32,881 nucleotides of DNA from Promethearchaeum sp. (GTDB taxonomy: Archaea; Asgardarchaeota; Lokiarchaeia; Sigyniarchaeales; Promethearchaeaceae), in assembly GCA_030612265.1 (NCBI GenBank), contig JAUWOE010000013.1:1-32881 (forward strand). The letters are read 5' to 3'. The notes under the pieces are model-generated. The model saw only the letters and a list, made by a program, of their open reading frames with translations, did not search any database and was not told where the DNA came from. Numbering within the stretch: the first letter of the stretch is position 1; the number at the start of each line of letters is the position of its first letter. A program made the position numbers and the translations under genes. Below, in pieces: positions 1 through 8,190 of this stretch.

Positions 1-655
1 CAATGAATTTGTAAGGACCCGTTCCGACTAATGCCCCATTAGGAGCAATTATTGTGTCTGCTGGCATATCTGATGTATCTACAATCATTGAACCAGTGAA
101 GCATAATAACGATAAGAAAGGAGCAAACACATAATTCAATACAAATTTTACAGTATACTGATCAATTATTTCAACCGATTTAATTAATAGTTCTCCATTT
201 AATGGTTCGTATAATTCTGTCGTTTGAAGTTCTCCTAATTGAATTAAATGATTTAATCGGTCAAAGGAAGCTTTAACTGCTGCTGCATTAAAAGGATTTC
301 CATTATGGAAAGTAACACCTTCACGTAATATAACGGTAAATTCTAAATAGTCTTCACTCCATGTACCACAATCTGCTGCTAATCTTGGGACTGTTCTTAA
401 GTATTGATCTCCTAAATCATATGCAAACAAACCTTCACTAACCTGATGAATAATATCAAAAGAAGCACTATCCCAAGCATTTTGAGGATCAAGATCATAT
501 CCAAAGCTTGTTGTTCCAATCAATAGTGGGTCTGCCGAACTCCCAGTTTCTTTTGCTGGAGTAAAAATCGTGGAAGGGACACTGAAAGCTACAAGGATAA
601 ATATTGATATTCCTAAAAATGCGATAAATTTTGTTTTTTTCATTTTAACCATCAT
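1..655 (-). CDS. Peptide-type ABC transporter substrate-binding protein, copy 1 (partial, runs off left edge)
   Basis: This is the N-terminal 218 or so residues of a family 5 (dipeptide/oligopeptide, DppA/OppA-like) extracellular solute-binding protein; the rest lies beyond the window. It begins with a lysine-rich start and a hydrophobic signal/anchor segment (about residues 10-33). The conserved block with GTTSFGYDLDP and the later LREGVTFHNG stretch is typical of the family. Its start codon overlaps the stop of the upstream paralogue (645-2477) by 11 bases, so the two are co-transcribed. The DNA aligns to 1823-2477 at a constant offset of 1822 bases with no net gap, and the proteins are roughly four-fifths identical, with most changes in the signal segment. 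The family captures substrates outside the cell for an ABC importer; no permease or ATPase gene is visible here. The substrate is unknown. Confidence 0.9.
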   Translation of the reverse strand, partial: MMVKMKKTKFIAFLGISIFILVAFSVPSTIFTPAKETGSSADPLLIGTTSFGYDLDPQNAWDSASFDIIHQVSEGLFAYDLGDQYLRTVPRLAADCGTWSEDYLEFTVILREGVTFHNGNPFNAAAVKASFDRLNHLIQLGELQTTELYEPLNGELLIKSVEIIDQYTVKFVLNYVFAPFLSLLCFTGSMIVDTSDMPADTIIAPNGALVGTGPYKFI

Positions 656-2477
656 CTTTTCTGTGTTTTTTTATGATTGTTATAACAGTAGCTGAAATAA
701 CGCCTAACATAACAGTAGCTGAAATAACGCCTAACATAACGATTAAATTGTAACCCAGAATTTTAATTGTTTCTGCAGGAGGAGCCCCGCAATTATTACA
801 ATATTGGAAAAAATTATCACTAATTTCTGCTTTTTCACCATACCAAGTGAGTGGAAAGATGTATAGATATCCCATAGAATTTCTTTGAATATCTGTTACA
901 TGGGTTGAATGGACTGAAACTCCGTTGTTGAAACCGATAAATACCCAAGGCATTAAATCAGTTGCGATATATTCTTGAATCTTATAGTATATTTGTGCTC
1001 GCGCAGTTTCATTAAATTCAGTTAATCCTTCCATCATTTTCTCTTGGAGCCATGGATCATTAACTTTTGCACTGTTTGAATAAGATGTATTAGATAATAA
1101 AGGATTGATAAAATTGAATGGATCGTTGTAATCTAGTAACCAACCTACCATTACTATATCGATTTGAGGTTCATTCCATGGCCATTTATAATATAAATTG
1201 GACCAAGAGTCCATTGTAATATTGATACCTATTCTTTTGAGGTTTAGCTTTGTGAACTCTCCAATATCTTCCCGAATGATATTACCTTCGTTGTAATTGT
1301 AATTATAGTTTGCTATTGGGTGTGCACTCTCTGCTAATAAAATCCATTCAGAATTAGCGGAATCTTCATCTAATCCTTTTGATAAACCTGCCTCTATTAG
1401 TATTTGTCGAGCTTTTGATACATTATAGTTGGCAACATTTTGTGGTTGGTGGTATGCAATTCCAGGAGGAATCACAGATGTCATTCTTACTATTAAGTCT
1501 CTGAAAATGCTGTGGATTATATATTCATAATCAATTGCATAGCTAATTGCCTGCCTTATTGTTTTATTAATTAATGTATTATTCATTAACATATAAGTAA
1601 TAATTGAACCAGGTTTTGGTTCTTCTACTATTAATTTATCTGAACCCAAGAAATTGATTAAGTAGTCAGGATCGTAATTCCCCATATGAATCTCTCCAGA
1701 TAATAATGCTTGTGAAATTGAGGTAGTGGAGTCATATTTGACAAATGTGAATTTCTTTACTGCAGGAACTCCACGGTAATAATCTTCATAGGATTCAAAT
1801 TCTACTTTTTCACCATCATTACCAATGAATTTGTAAGGACCCGTTCCGACTAATGCCCCATTAGGAGTAATTATTGTGCTTGCTGGCATATCTGATGCAT
1901 CTACAATCATTGACCCAGAAAAACATAATAGTGCAACGAATGGAGCGAAGACGTAATTCAATATGAATTTAACAGTATATTGATCAATTATTTCAACTGA
2001 TTTAATTACTAGTTCTCTATTTAATGGTTCATATAATGCTGCTGTTTGAAGCTCTCCACGTTCAATAAGATAATTTAAGCGGTCAAATGAAGCTTTGACT
2101 GCGGCTGCATTAAACGGATTTCCATTGTGGAATGTAACTCCTTCACGTAGAGTAACGGTAAATTCTAAATTGTCATTACTCCAAGTACCACAATCTGCGG
2201 CTAATCTTGGAATAATCCTCAGATAAGGATCAGACAAATCATGAGCAAACAAACCTTCACTAACTTGATGAATAATATCAAAGGAAGCCCTATCCCAAGC
2301 ATTTTGAGGATCAAGATCGTAACCAAAACTTGTTGTTCCAATCAACAATGGATCTGCTGAACTGCCCTCTTCTTGTGCTGGAGTAAAAATCGTTGAAGGG
2401 ATAATGAAAGCTATAAGAATTACTGCTAAAATTCCTCCTAACTCTACAATTTTTGCTTTTTTCATTTTAACCATCAT
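645..2477 (-). CDS. Peptide-type ABC transporter substrate-binding protein, copy 2 (full length)
   Basis: 610 residues, the usual length for a family 5 (DppA/OppA-type) substrate-binding protein. An N-terminal hydrophobic segment (about residues 11-33) acts as signal or anchor. A C-terminal transmembrane helix (about 576-600) ends in a basic KKHRKDDG tail, an arrangement common in archaea where the binding protein stays tethered to the membrane. Between them are the family landmarks LREGVTFHNG, AAAVKASFDR and VGTGPYKF. The C-terminal helix contains an exact 27-base tandem duplication (684-710 and 711-737) that doubles the nine residues VMLGVISAT. A TATA-like box at 2501-2510 lies about 26 bases before the ATG, suggesting a leaderless transcript. 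It is first in the operon and overlaps the next paralogue. The transported substrate cannot be told from sequence alone. Confidence 0.92.
   Translation of the reverse strand: MMVKMKKAKIVELGGILAVILIAFIIPSTIFTPAQEEGSSADPLLIGTTSFGYDLDPQNAWDRASFDIIHQVSEGLFAHDLSDPYLRIIPRLAADCGTWSNDNLEFTVTLREGVTFHNGNPFNAAAVKASFDRLNYLIERGELQTAALYEPLNRELVIKSVEIIDQYTVKFILNYVFAPFVALLCFSGSMIVDASDMPASTIITPNGALVGTGPYKFIGNDGEKVEFESYEDYYRGVPAVKKFTFVKYDSTTSISQALLSGEIHMGNYDPDYLINFLGSDKLIVEEPKPGSIITYMLMNNTLINKTIRQAISYAIDYEYIIHSIFRDLIVRMTSVIPPGIAYHQPQNVANYNVSKARQILIEAGLSKGLDEDSANSEWILLAESAHPIANYNYNYNEGNIIREDIGEFTKLNLKRIGINITMDSWSNLYYKWPWNEPQIDIVMVGWLLDYNDPFNFINPLLSNTSYSNSAKVNDPWLQEKMMEGLTEFNETARAQIYYKIQEYIATDLMPWVFIGFNNGVSVHSTHVTDIQRNSMGYLYIFPLTWYGEKAEISDNFFQYCNNCGAPPAETIKILGYNLIVMLGVISATVMLGVISATVITIIKKHRKDDG
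684..737. repeat. Exact 27-bp tandem duplication inside a transmembrane helix codon tract
   Basis: Bases 684-710 and 711-737 are identical. The repeat keeps the reading frame of the minus-strand binding protein and inserts nine residues (VMLGVISAT twice). Without the second copy the C-terminal helix would have only about 16 hydrophobic residues; with it about 25. A recent slippage event is the simplest origin; an assembly artefact is possible. Confidence 0.95.
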
Positions 2478-2500
2478 TTATCATTCAATATTCAATTAAA

Positions 2501-2510
2501 TCATATATAG
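2501..2510 (-). promoter_or_regulatory. TATA box for the substrate-binding protein operon
   Basis: On the minus strand this reads CTATATATGA. Its centre lies about 26 bases upstream of the ATG at 2477, the usual archaeal TATA-to-start distance, so transcription would begin at or next to the start codon. The assignment rests on position and composition only. Confidence 0.45.
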
Positions 2511-2621
2511 AATTATGAGTTATATCACTCTTTTCGTAATCCACGCTTAAAAAAATTGCGTCTCTTTCTTCATAAAATATAAAGAAATAGAATTAAATGC
2601 TATTTTCACGAGCTTAATAAT

Positions 2622-3866
2622 ATGGGAAATAAAGTTGTAATCTTGGGTGGAGTAGGAGTGGTGGGAAGTGTAGTTTCAAAATTCCTTTCTAACACTGATG
2701 ATTTTGACGAGATAGTAATTGCAGATATTAACATTCTGGCTGCTGAGGAAATGGCTAAGGGACTAAATGATAAAGTATCGGCAGTAGAATTTGATGCTAT
2801 GGATAAAGAAAGTATTAAGAATGCAGTTAAGGGCGCCAATGTGGTTGTAAACTGCACAGGTCCTTATTATAAATTCGAAAAAATAATCTTATCCGAAGTC
2901 ATAGAAGCGGGGATTAATTATGTTGATGTTTGTGATGATACAGGTGCAACATATGATGCTTTAGAATTAGATGCCTTGGCTAAAAAAGCGGGAATTATTG
3001 CATTAATTGGAATGGGATCAAGCCCTGGAGTAACAAATTTATTAGCCGGCTATGCTGCAAATGAATTGCTTGAGGTGTGTGAGTCAATAGAAATGTTTCA
3101 TATTCACGGTGGTGAACTAAATGAGGGTGCTGGGGTCATAGGTCACCGTTTTTATTGCTTATCTAACGATATTCCAATGTTTCTTGATGGAAAAGCTGCT
3201 TTAATAAAACCCAATGAAAGTGCTGCTCATGAAGAAGATGTCGATTTTATTAATTTACCGGGAAAATATCGAGTATATCCGTATCCTCATCCAGAACCGA
3301 TTACTTTACCGATGTTCATTAAAGATAAAGGACTGTTAAAAGTTACTAATAAAGGATCGGTATTACCTGAAAAATATTACCAACTTACTCGAGCAATTCA
3401 TGCATGCGGTTTAGATTCTAAAGACCCAATTAAGCTTTCAAATGGCCAAGAAGTAATTCCTTATAATTTTGCTACAGCCTATCTAATTAACCAACGTGAT
3501 AAAATTCTTAAAGAAATCGATTTTGGAGAAGCTAAAGGCTGTGTCAAGATTGTGGTAAAAGGAAAGAAAAAGAAAACTCTCGAAAAAAGAACCTACGTTT
3601 TCTCACTGGTTTCTGAAGGTGTAGGTAAAGGTCAAGGTTTAGGCTATGGAACGGGTATGCCTTGTGCATTGGGCACTATTTTAATGATTCGAGGAAAAGT
3701 AAAAGGAACTGGTGTTTTACCACCCGAAGCATGTCTCAATTTTTGGGATTTCGTTGATTTAATGAAAAATTCTCTTTCAATAGACGAAAAATCAGAAGAT
3801 AAAAAATCCCCACTCATCTTTCAATCGATAGATGAAAATGGTAATGTTAAGAAAATAGAATTTTGA
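2622..3866 (+). CDS. Saccharopine dehydrogenase-like NAD(P)-dependent oxidoreductase
   Basis: 414 residues. The N-terminus carries a Rossmann dinucleotide-binding motif, GGVGVVGSVV, at about residues 9-18, then an acidic strand end (IVIADIN) and the VNCTGPYY block characteristic of the saccharopine dehydrogenase/lysine dehydrogenase fold, followed by GSSPGVTNLLA near residue 125. Known members act on saccharopine, lysine or carboxynorspermidine; the exact substrate here is not determined by the motifs. The C-terminal domain (about 130-390) is the dimerisation/catalytic part of the family. It is first in a two-gene operon: the FGGY kinase follows 12 bases after its stop. It is divergent from the substrate-binding proteins, with a shared 144-base promoter region. 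Confidence 0.85.
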   Translation: MGNKVVILGGVGVVGSVVSKFLSNTDDFDEIVIADINILAAEEMAKGLNDKVSAVEFDAMDKESIKNAVKGANVVVNCTGPYYKFEKIILSEVIEAGINYVDVCDDTGATYDALELDALAKKAGIIALIGMGSSPGVTNLLAGYAANELLEVCESIEMFHIHGGELNEGAGVIGHRFYCLSNDIPMFLDGKAALIKPNESAAHEEDVDFINLPGKYRVYPYPHPEPITLPMFIKDKGLLKVTNKGSVLPEKYYQLTRAIHACGLDSKDPIKLSNGQEVIPYNFATAYLINQRDKILKEIDFGEAKGCVKIVVKGKKKKTLEKRTYVFSLVSEGVGKGQGLGYGTGMPCALGTILMIRGKVKGTGVLPPEACLNFWDFVDLMKNSLSIDEKSEDKKSPLIFQSIDENGNVKKIEF

Positions 3867-3878
3867 AAGGATTATGGA

Positions 3879-5468
3879 ATGAATAGTATGAATCCAGATC
3901 AAAGAAAACCAAAAAAATACATAATGGCCGTAGATCACGGAACCAGTGGTGTAAAGGTAGCTATTATTTCGGTATTTGGGGAAGTTGTGGGCTGGGAATT
4001 TGAGAAAACACCTTTATATCTAATACCAGAAAACGGTGCAGAGCAAAATCCAGATGAATGGTGGAATGCATTTTTAATTGCAGCAAAACGGTTAATCGCT
4101 AAAACAACTATCTCACTTGAAGATCTTGTTGCAATATGTGTTTCGGGGCAATGGGGTTGTACAGTGGCTTTAGATTCTAAAGGCAATCATTTAATGAATG
4201 CGATAAGCTGGTTGGATGCGCGTGGAGCGCCTTATATTCAAAAGATAATGAAAGGAATAATTATTGTTTCTGGATATGGTTTGAGGAAAGTAATAAAATG
4301 GATAAAAAAAACGGGAGGAGGTCCCACTTTAACAGGAAAAGATCCTATTTCTCACATATTATTTATCAAACATGAATATCCCGAAATTTATAAAAAAACT
4401 TACAAATTTTTGGATAGCAAAGATTATATGAATTTCAAGCTAACTGGAAAATTTTCTGCAACTTTTGATTCAATACAGTTAAACTGGATTACAAATTGTC
4501 GAGATCTCAATAATATCTATTACGATGATGAGCTAATAAAGATTTTAGGAGTTGATAAAGACAAATTTCCTGATTTATTAAAATCTACCGATGTTTTAGG
4601 AACGGTGACGAAAGAAGTTGCAGACAAATTAGGAATCCCACATAATTTAAAAGTTATAGGTGGTTCTGGTGATCTTCAAATGGCGGCAATTGGTTCTGGT
4701 GCTGTAAAAAACTATGAAGGACACATCTATTTGGGAACTTCAGCGTTTGTAATATGCCATTATCCAAAAAAAACCACTGATTTATTTCATAATATTGCTG
4801 CCATTCCATCAGCAAACCCTGAAAGATATTTTATTGCATCTGAACAAGACACTGCAGGTGCTTGTTTAACATTTTTAAGGGATAAATTCGTTTATTTCAA
4901 TTCAAATGAAGAAAAACCACATAGTTATGCGGATTTAGATGAAATTGCCGAAAAAATTCCTGCAGGGAGTAAAAATTTAATATTCACTCCCTGGCTTTAC
5001 GGAGAAAGGACTCCCATTGATGATCACACTGTTAGAGGTGGGTTTCACAATTTATCTCTAGAACATAATTTAGATTTTGCTGTGCGAGCTGTGTTTGAAG
5101 GGATTGCATTTAATTCAAGATGGGCGTTAATGTATGTTGAAAAGCTGGCTGGAAAAAAAATGGATCCACTAAACATTATTGGAGGTGGTGCTGTTTCAGA
5201 TGTGTGGTGTCAAATTTATGCAGATGTGTTAAATCGAACCATCAGAAGAGTTAAAAATCCAATTCAATCTAATGCAAAAGGGGCAGCTTTTGTTGCATCA
5301 GTTGGTCTGGGATATATTAAATTCGATGATATTAGTGAATTAACCGAATTTTCAAAAATATTCAAACCTAACCAAGAAAATAAGTATATATATGATAAAC
5401 TGTTCAAAGAATTCGTAGAAATTTATAAAAAAAATCGTAAGATTTACCAACGGTTAAATTCAAGGTAG
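3879..5468 (+). CDS. FGGY-family carbohydrate kinase (xylulokinase-like)
   Basis: 529 residues, normal for the FGGY kinase family, which phosphorylates pentoses, glycerol and related polyols using ATP. The N-terminal phosphate-binding loop AVDHGTSGVK is near residue 17. The second actin-like domain shows VIGGSGDLQ and GTSAFVICH (about 260-290), and the C-terminal adenosine-binding region has IIGGGAVSDVWCQIYAD (about 433-450). An AAAGG-type ribosome site sits eight bases before the ATG, overlapping the end of the preceding dehydrogenase gene, so the two are co-transcribed. The opening match is best to xylulokinase-type members, but substrate specificity in this family is not readable from these motifs. 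The neighbouring dehydrogenase hints at a catabolic or salvage route; that is inference. Confidence 0.88.
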   Translation: MNSMNPDQRKPKKYIMAVDHGTSGVKVAIISVFGEVVGWEFEKTPLYLIPENGAEQNPDEWWNAFLIAAKRLIAKTTISLEDLVAICVSGQWGCTVALDSKGNHLMNAISWLDARGAPYIQKIMKGIIIVSGYGLRKVIKWIKKTGGGPTLTGKDPISHILFIKHEYPEIYKKTYKFLDSKDYMNFKLTGKFSATFDSIQLNWITNCRDLNNIYYDDELIKILGVDKDKFPDLLKSTDVLGTVTKEVADKLGIPHNLKVIGGSGDLQMAAIGSGAVKNYEGHIYLGTSAFVICHYPKKTTDLFHNIAAIPSANPERYFIASEQDTAGACLTFLRDKFVYFNSNEEKPHSYADLDEIAEKIPAGSKNLIFTPWLYGERTPIDDHTVRGGFHNLSLEHNLDFAVRAVFEGIAFNSRWALMYVEKLAGKKMDPLNIIGGGAVSDVWCQIYADVLNRTIRRVKNPIQSNAKGAAFVASVGLGYIKFDDISELTEFSKIFKPNQENKYIYDKLFKEFVEIYKKNRKIYQRLNSR

Positions 5469-5669
5469 TATATTCTTAAAAATCCCTTTTTCCTTCCGAT
5501 ATTTTAGAATTCCTTTACCATATGTTTCATATGATTTCTACAAATCAATTGGTCACTGTAGTTTCATATCACAAAAGCATATGTTTTTCTTTTTATAATT
5601 ATAACATAAGGTTTTTTTTTCAGTGTCACAGATATTTTGTTAATAAAGGAAACCTTTAGGTGAATCTTT
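5469..5669. other. Intergenic region with three CATATG palindromes and a T-tract
   Basis: About 200 bases without a gene. It contains CATATG at 5519-5524, 5528-5533 and 5578-5583, a TATA-like TTATAATTATAAC near 5591-5603 and a T9 tract near 5612-5620. The palindromes could be binding sites or chance in AT-rich DNA. An AGGTGA ribosome site at 5658-5663 precedes the next gene. Confidence 0.35.
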
Positions 5670-6584
5670 ATGTCGGCGAAAAAAGATTATAAAGTTGGAG
5701 ACTTGATTATCGATGATGAATATATTACAATTGATTCTACCGCTTCAGTAGTGGAAGCAGCTAAGAAAATAAAAGAATCAAATGTTCCAGATTTAGTTGT
5801 AATCGATATAAAGTCTAAAAAAGTTTTGGGTGTCATTTGTGATTATGACATTGTCCAAAATGTCGTTGCTGAGGGAAAAGATCCGAAAACTACACTAGTT
5901 ACTGATGCAATGTATATTATTACTCCAGTATCTCGAGAAACTTTAGTAACAGAAGCATTCAAAGCGATGCAAGAAATGAATGTTAACGTCGTTCCTGTTA
6001 TCGAAGATGATAAGTTACTGGGCGTTTGCAGTTTACATGATTGCTGGACATACATTCCAGATGAAAACATCGATGATATTGGGTTGATTAGCGTAGCAGA
6101 TCCTAAAACTGCGGAATTTTATGTTGCGAGTATTGTCACACTCTTAGCATTTATTTTTGGGATTCTAATGCCAGCGTTTGGTGTTTATGGATTTTTTTCT
6201 GGGGCTGATTATTTCACTCCATTAGGACCTCTGGTTGTAAGAAGTGGAGCAATATGGGTATTAGTTGTCATATGCAATTATTTAGTCGTAATTTTTGGAG
6301 TTCTTGCGCTATTTTCGATCTTTTACGGGGCTATTTCTGATATGCGAAATTTTTTTGTTTCGAATGTAATAAAGATACTAATTCCATATATCACAATCGG
6401 ATTGATGATATTACAATGGATACTTTACGCAATTGCCTTTAGAACGACAGCTGGTGCTTCAGTAGATGGTTTAGGGTTGTTCTTTTCAATTATATCTATG
6501 CTATTATTGTTGTTAGCAATTAATCGCAATTTTCTGTTCAAAACCCAAGTAAAATCATCCGCAGAACAAGAGGTGGCAAGTTAA
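5670..6584 (+). CDS. CBS-domain pair fused to a four-helix membrane domain
   Basis: 304 residues. The N-terminal half is a Bateman module: CBS1 about residues 8-63 (VGDLIIDDEYITID... VLGVICDYDIV) and CBS2 about 75-130 (VTDAMYIITPV... LLGVCSLHDCW). CBS pairs usually bind adenine nucleotides and act as energy-state sensors. The C-terminal half has four hydrophobic helices (about 152-178, 190-222, 230-252, 262-288), so the sensor faces the cytoplasm and controls or reports on a membrane part. An AGGTGA ribosome site lies before the ATG. Its stop is one base before the ATG of the next gene, so the two products are translationally coupled and probably interact. I do not recognise the membrane domain. 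Confidence 0.8.
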   Translation: MSAKKDYKVGDLIIDDEYITIDSTASVVEAAKKIKESNVPDLVVIDIKSKKVLGVICDYDIVQNVVAEGKDPKTTLVTDAMYIITPVSRETLVTEAFKAMQEMNVNVVPVIEDDKLLGVCSLHDCWTYIPDENIDDIGLISVADPKTAEFYVASIVTLLAFIFGILMPAFGVYGFFSGADYFTPLGPLVVRSGAIWVLVVICNYLVVIFGVLALFSIFYGAISDMRNFFVSNVIKILIPYITIGLMILQWILYAIAFRTTAGASVDGLGLFFSIISMLLLLLAINRNFLFKTQVKSSAEQEVAS

Positions 6585-6585
6585 A

Positions 6586-8076
6586 ATGCCTCGGGGCGGT
6601 GGCGGATTTTCTGGTGGATTTCGTGGTGGTAGTTTCGGAGGAGGTCTTCGAGGCAGCAGCAGTAGTTTTAGAAGCAGTTTTAGGAGTAGCAGTCGGGCAT
6701 CTAGTAGACCATTTGGTCGAACAGGAGCACGAAGAACAGTAACAAGTGGTCGAAGTGGTCGAAGTGGGCCATATTCCCATCGAAATCATTATCCTCGACG
6801 TAGTTATTATTATAGACCTTGGTATCGGCGATGGTGGTATTCTCCGTGGTGGGGGTACTACTATCGACCATGGTATTACTCGCCCGTATATGTTGGGGGA
6901 GGAGTAGTGTTCGCAATCATCCTTCTATTGATATTTTTGCCACTATTAGGTGTTGCATTCGCATTTCCTGGGAGCAGTTATGATGATAGCGGGACCGTCA
7001 ATTATCGATCTACTGAAACTCTTAATTTTAATGAATACTGGTACGAATATGAAAACATCGATTCTGGATCAACAATGACTTTCACGATTCAAAGTTCCCC
7101 GGGCGTAGTTTCGTTTGCAATAGCTGATCATCCCTTTGATGATTTTGGTTTGACCACGAAAACTGGTGGAGGCAATTATTCAATAACACTTCAGCCCAAT
7201 TATTATGAATATTATTCAATTTTCCTAAGATCGGGGTCAAGCGTGCAGTTCGATTTCAATTCAAGTGCGGCAGTTGATTTCTTCATAGTAAATATTCAAA
7301 ACTTTAATAACTGGTATTATGGAGAATCCACACAATTCTATTACGAGAACACAGGAGATTTTGATTCAGGTGAATATTTTGTCGGAAATACTGAGGATGT
7401 ATACTTAGTATGGTATAACGGTGATAGTTCTTCCAATATTGATGTCGATATATCCATATCATACGAATCAGTCGGTGTTCCTGATTTTAGTGACGCTTTA
7501 TATTTTGAAGAAGCAGTGAATTTCATAGGGGAAACGAGTATAGAAATTCAGATGGACGGAAACTGGTATTTCTTTATATATTTTGACCCAATGAGCACTT
7601 CCGAGGAAAGCGTTGATATTACTTTTGATGTAACCTATGACACAGACAAGACTTATGTTGATCAGTGGGCTGATTTTAGACCAACTTTAATATTTTTTGG
7701 AGTAATTGCGGGATTAGTAATAATTTTTGCAATAGCAGCTCGGAAGACGCAGAAACAAAAGAAATTCAAAGAAGGGGTTCAACCCACAGCAACTCAGGCA
7801 ACAAGTACAGCCGGCGTAGCTAAACCCTCGGCATATGGGAAACAGTCTCAAATAACACTAAGTTCCAAAACTGAGTCTTTATGTATAAGATGTGGTGCTG
7901 CTATGAAACCTGGAGATATCTTCTGCTCAGAATGTGGGGGTAAAACTCAAGGGAGAAGCACTAGGGCAACAACGAAGAGAACTCCGATCAATTCAAAAGT
8001 GTGCAGTTATTGTGGTAGTAAACTAGAACCGATAGATAATTTCTGCAAATATTGCGGAACAACTGTTAATAAGTAG
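6586..8076 (+). CDS. Gly/Ser/Arg- and Tyr/Trp-rich membrane protein with two C-terminal zinc ribbons
   Basis: 496 residues in an unusual order. Residues 1-60 are Gly/Ser/Arg-rich (FRGGSFGGG type). Residues 60-100 are packed with Arg, Tyr and Trp. A transmembrane helix follows (about 104-127), then an extracellular beta-rich region (about 130-360) of acidic, aromatic composition, a second helix (about 366-385), a linker, and two cytoplasmic four-Cys zinc ribbons (Cys 433/436/447/450 and 473/476/487/490). The topology places the cationic N-terminus and the ribbons inside, which is inference from the positive-inside rule. GAGGTGG at 6570-6576 gives a clear ribosome site. It is coupled to the CBS membrane protein upstream. 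I know of no family with this full architecture; double zinc ribbons alone are common in archaeal membrane proteins. Function is unknown. Confidence 0.8.
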   Translation: MPRGGGGFSGGFRGGSFGGGLRGSSSSFRSSFRSSSRASSRPFGRTGARRTVTSGRSGRSGPYSHRNHYPRRSYYYRPWYRRWWYSPWWGYYYRPWYYSPVYVGGGVVFAIILLLIFLPLLGVAFAFPGSSYDDSGTVNYRSTETLNFNEYWYEYENIDSGSTMTFTIQSSPGVVSFAIADHPFDDFGLTTKTGGGNYSITLQPNYYEYYSIFLRSGSSVQFDFNSSAAVDFFIVNIQNFNNWYYGESTQFYYENTGDFDSGEYFVGNTEDVYLVWYNGDSSSNIDVDISISYESVGVPDFSDALYFEEAVNFIGETSIEIQMDGNWYFFIYFDPMSTSEESVDITFDVTYDTDKTYVDQWADFRPTLIFFGVIAGLVIIFAIAARKTQKQKKFKEGVQPTATQATSTAGVAKPSAYGKQSQITLSSKTESLCIRCGAAMKPGDIFCSECGGKTQGRSTRATTKRTPINSKVCSYCGSKLEPIDNFCKYCGTTVNK

Positions 8077-8092
8077 TATAAATATATCTATC

Positions 8093-8100
8093 TTTTTTTT
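8093..8100 (+). terminator. T8 tract after the CBS/zinc-ribbon pair
   Basis: A run of eight T follows the stop codon at 8076, with further T-rich sequence after it. Archaeal RNA polymerase terminates at such tracts without a hairpin. It fits the end of the 5670-8076 operon. Confidence 0.45.
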
Positions 8101-8160
8101 CCTTAATTTTTTTATTTATTATTTTTCAATTTTTAACTCTTTTTAGATTAAAAAAAAAAT

Positions 8161-8170
8161 TATTTAAGTA
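8161..8170 (+). promoter_or_regulatory. TATA-like box for the 8191 membrane protein gene
   Basis: TATTTAAGTA is centred about 26 bases before the ATG at 8191, and no Shine-Dalgarno sequence is seen, which fits a leaderless transcript. It rests on spacing and composition only. Confidence 0.4.
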
Positions 8171-8190
8171 TATGGCTCCCAACATATCAC

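Noticed and set aside
5519-5583. Three CATATG palindromes as a possible operator array
   Set aside because: The spacing is irregular (9 and 50 bases) and a six-base AT-rich palindrome is expected by chance; kept only as a note on the intergenic region.
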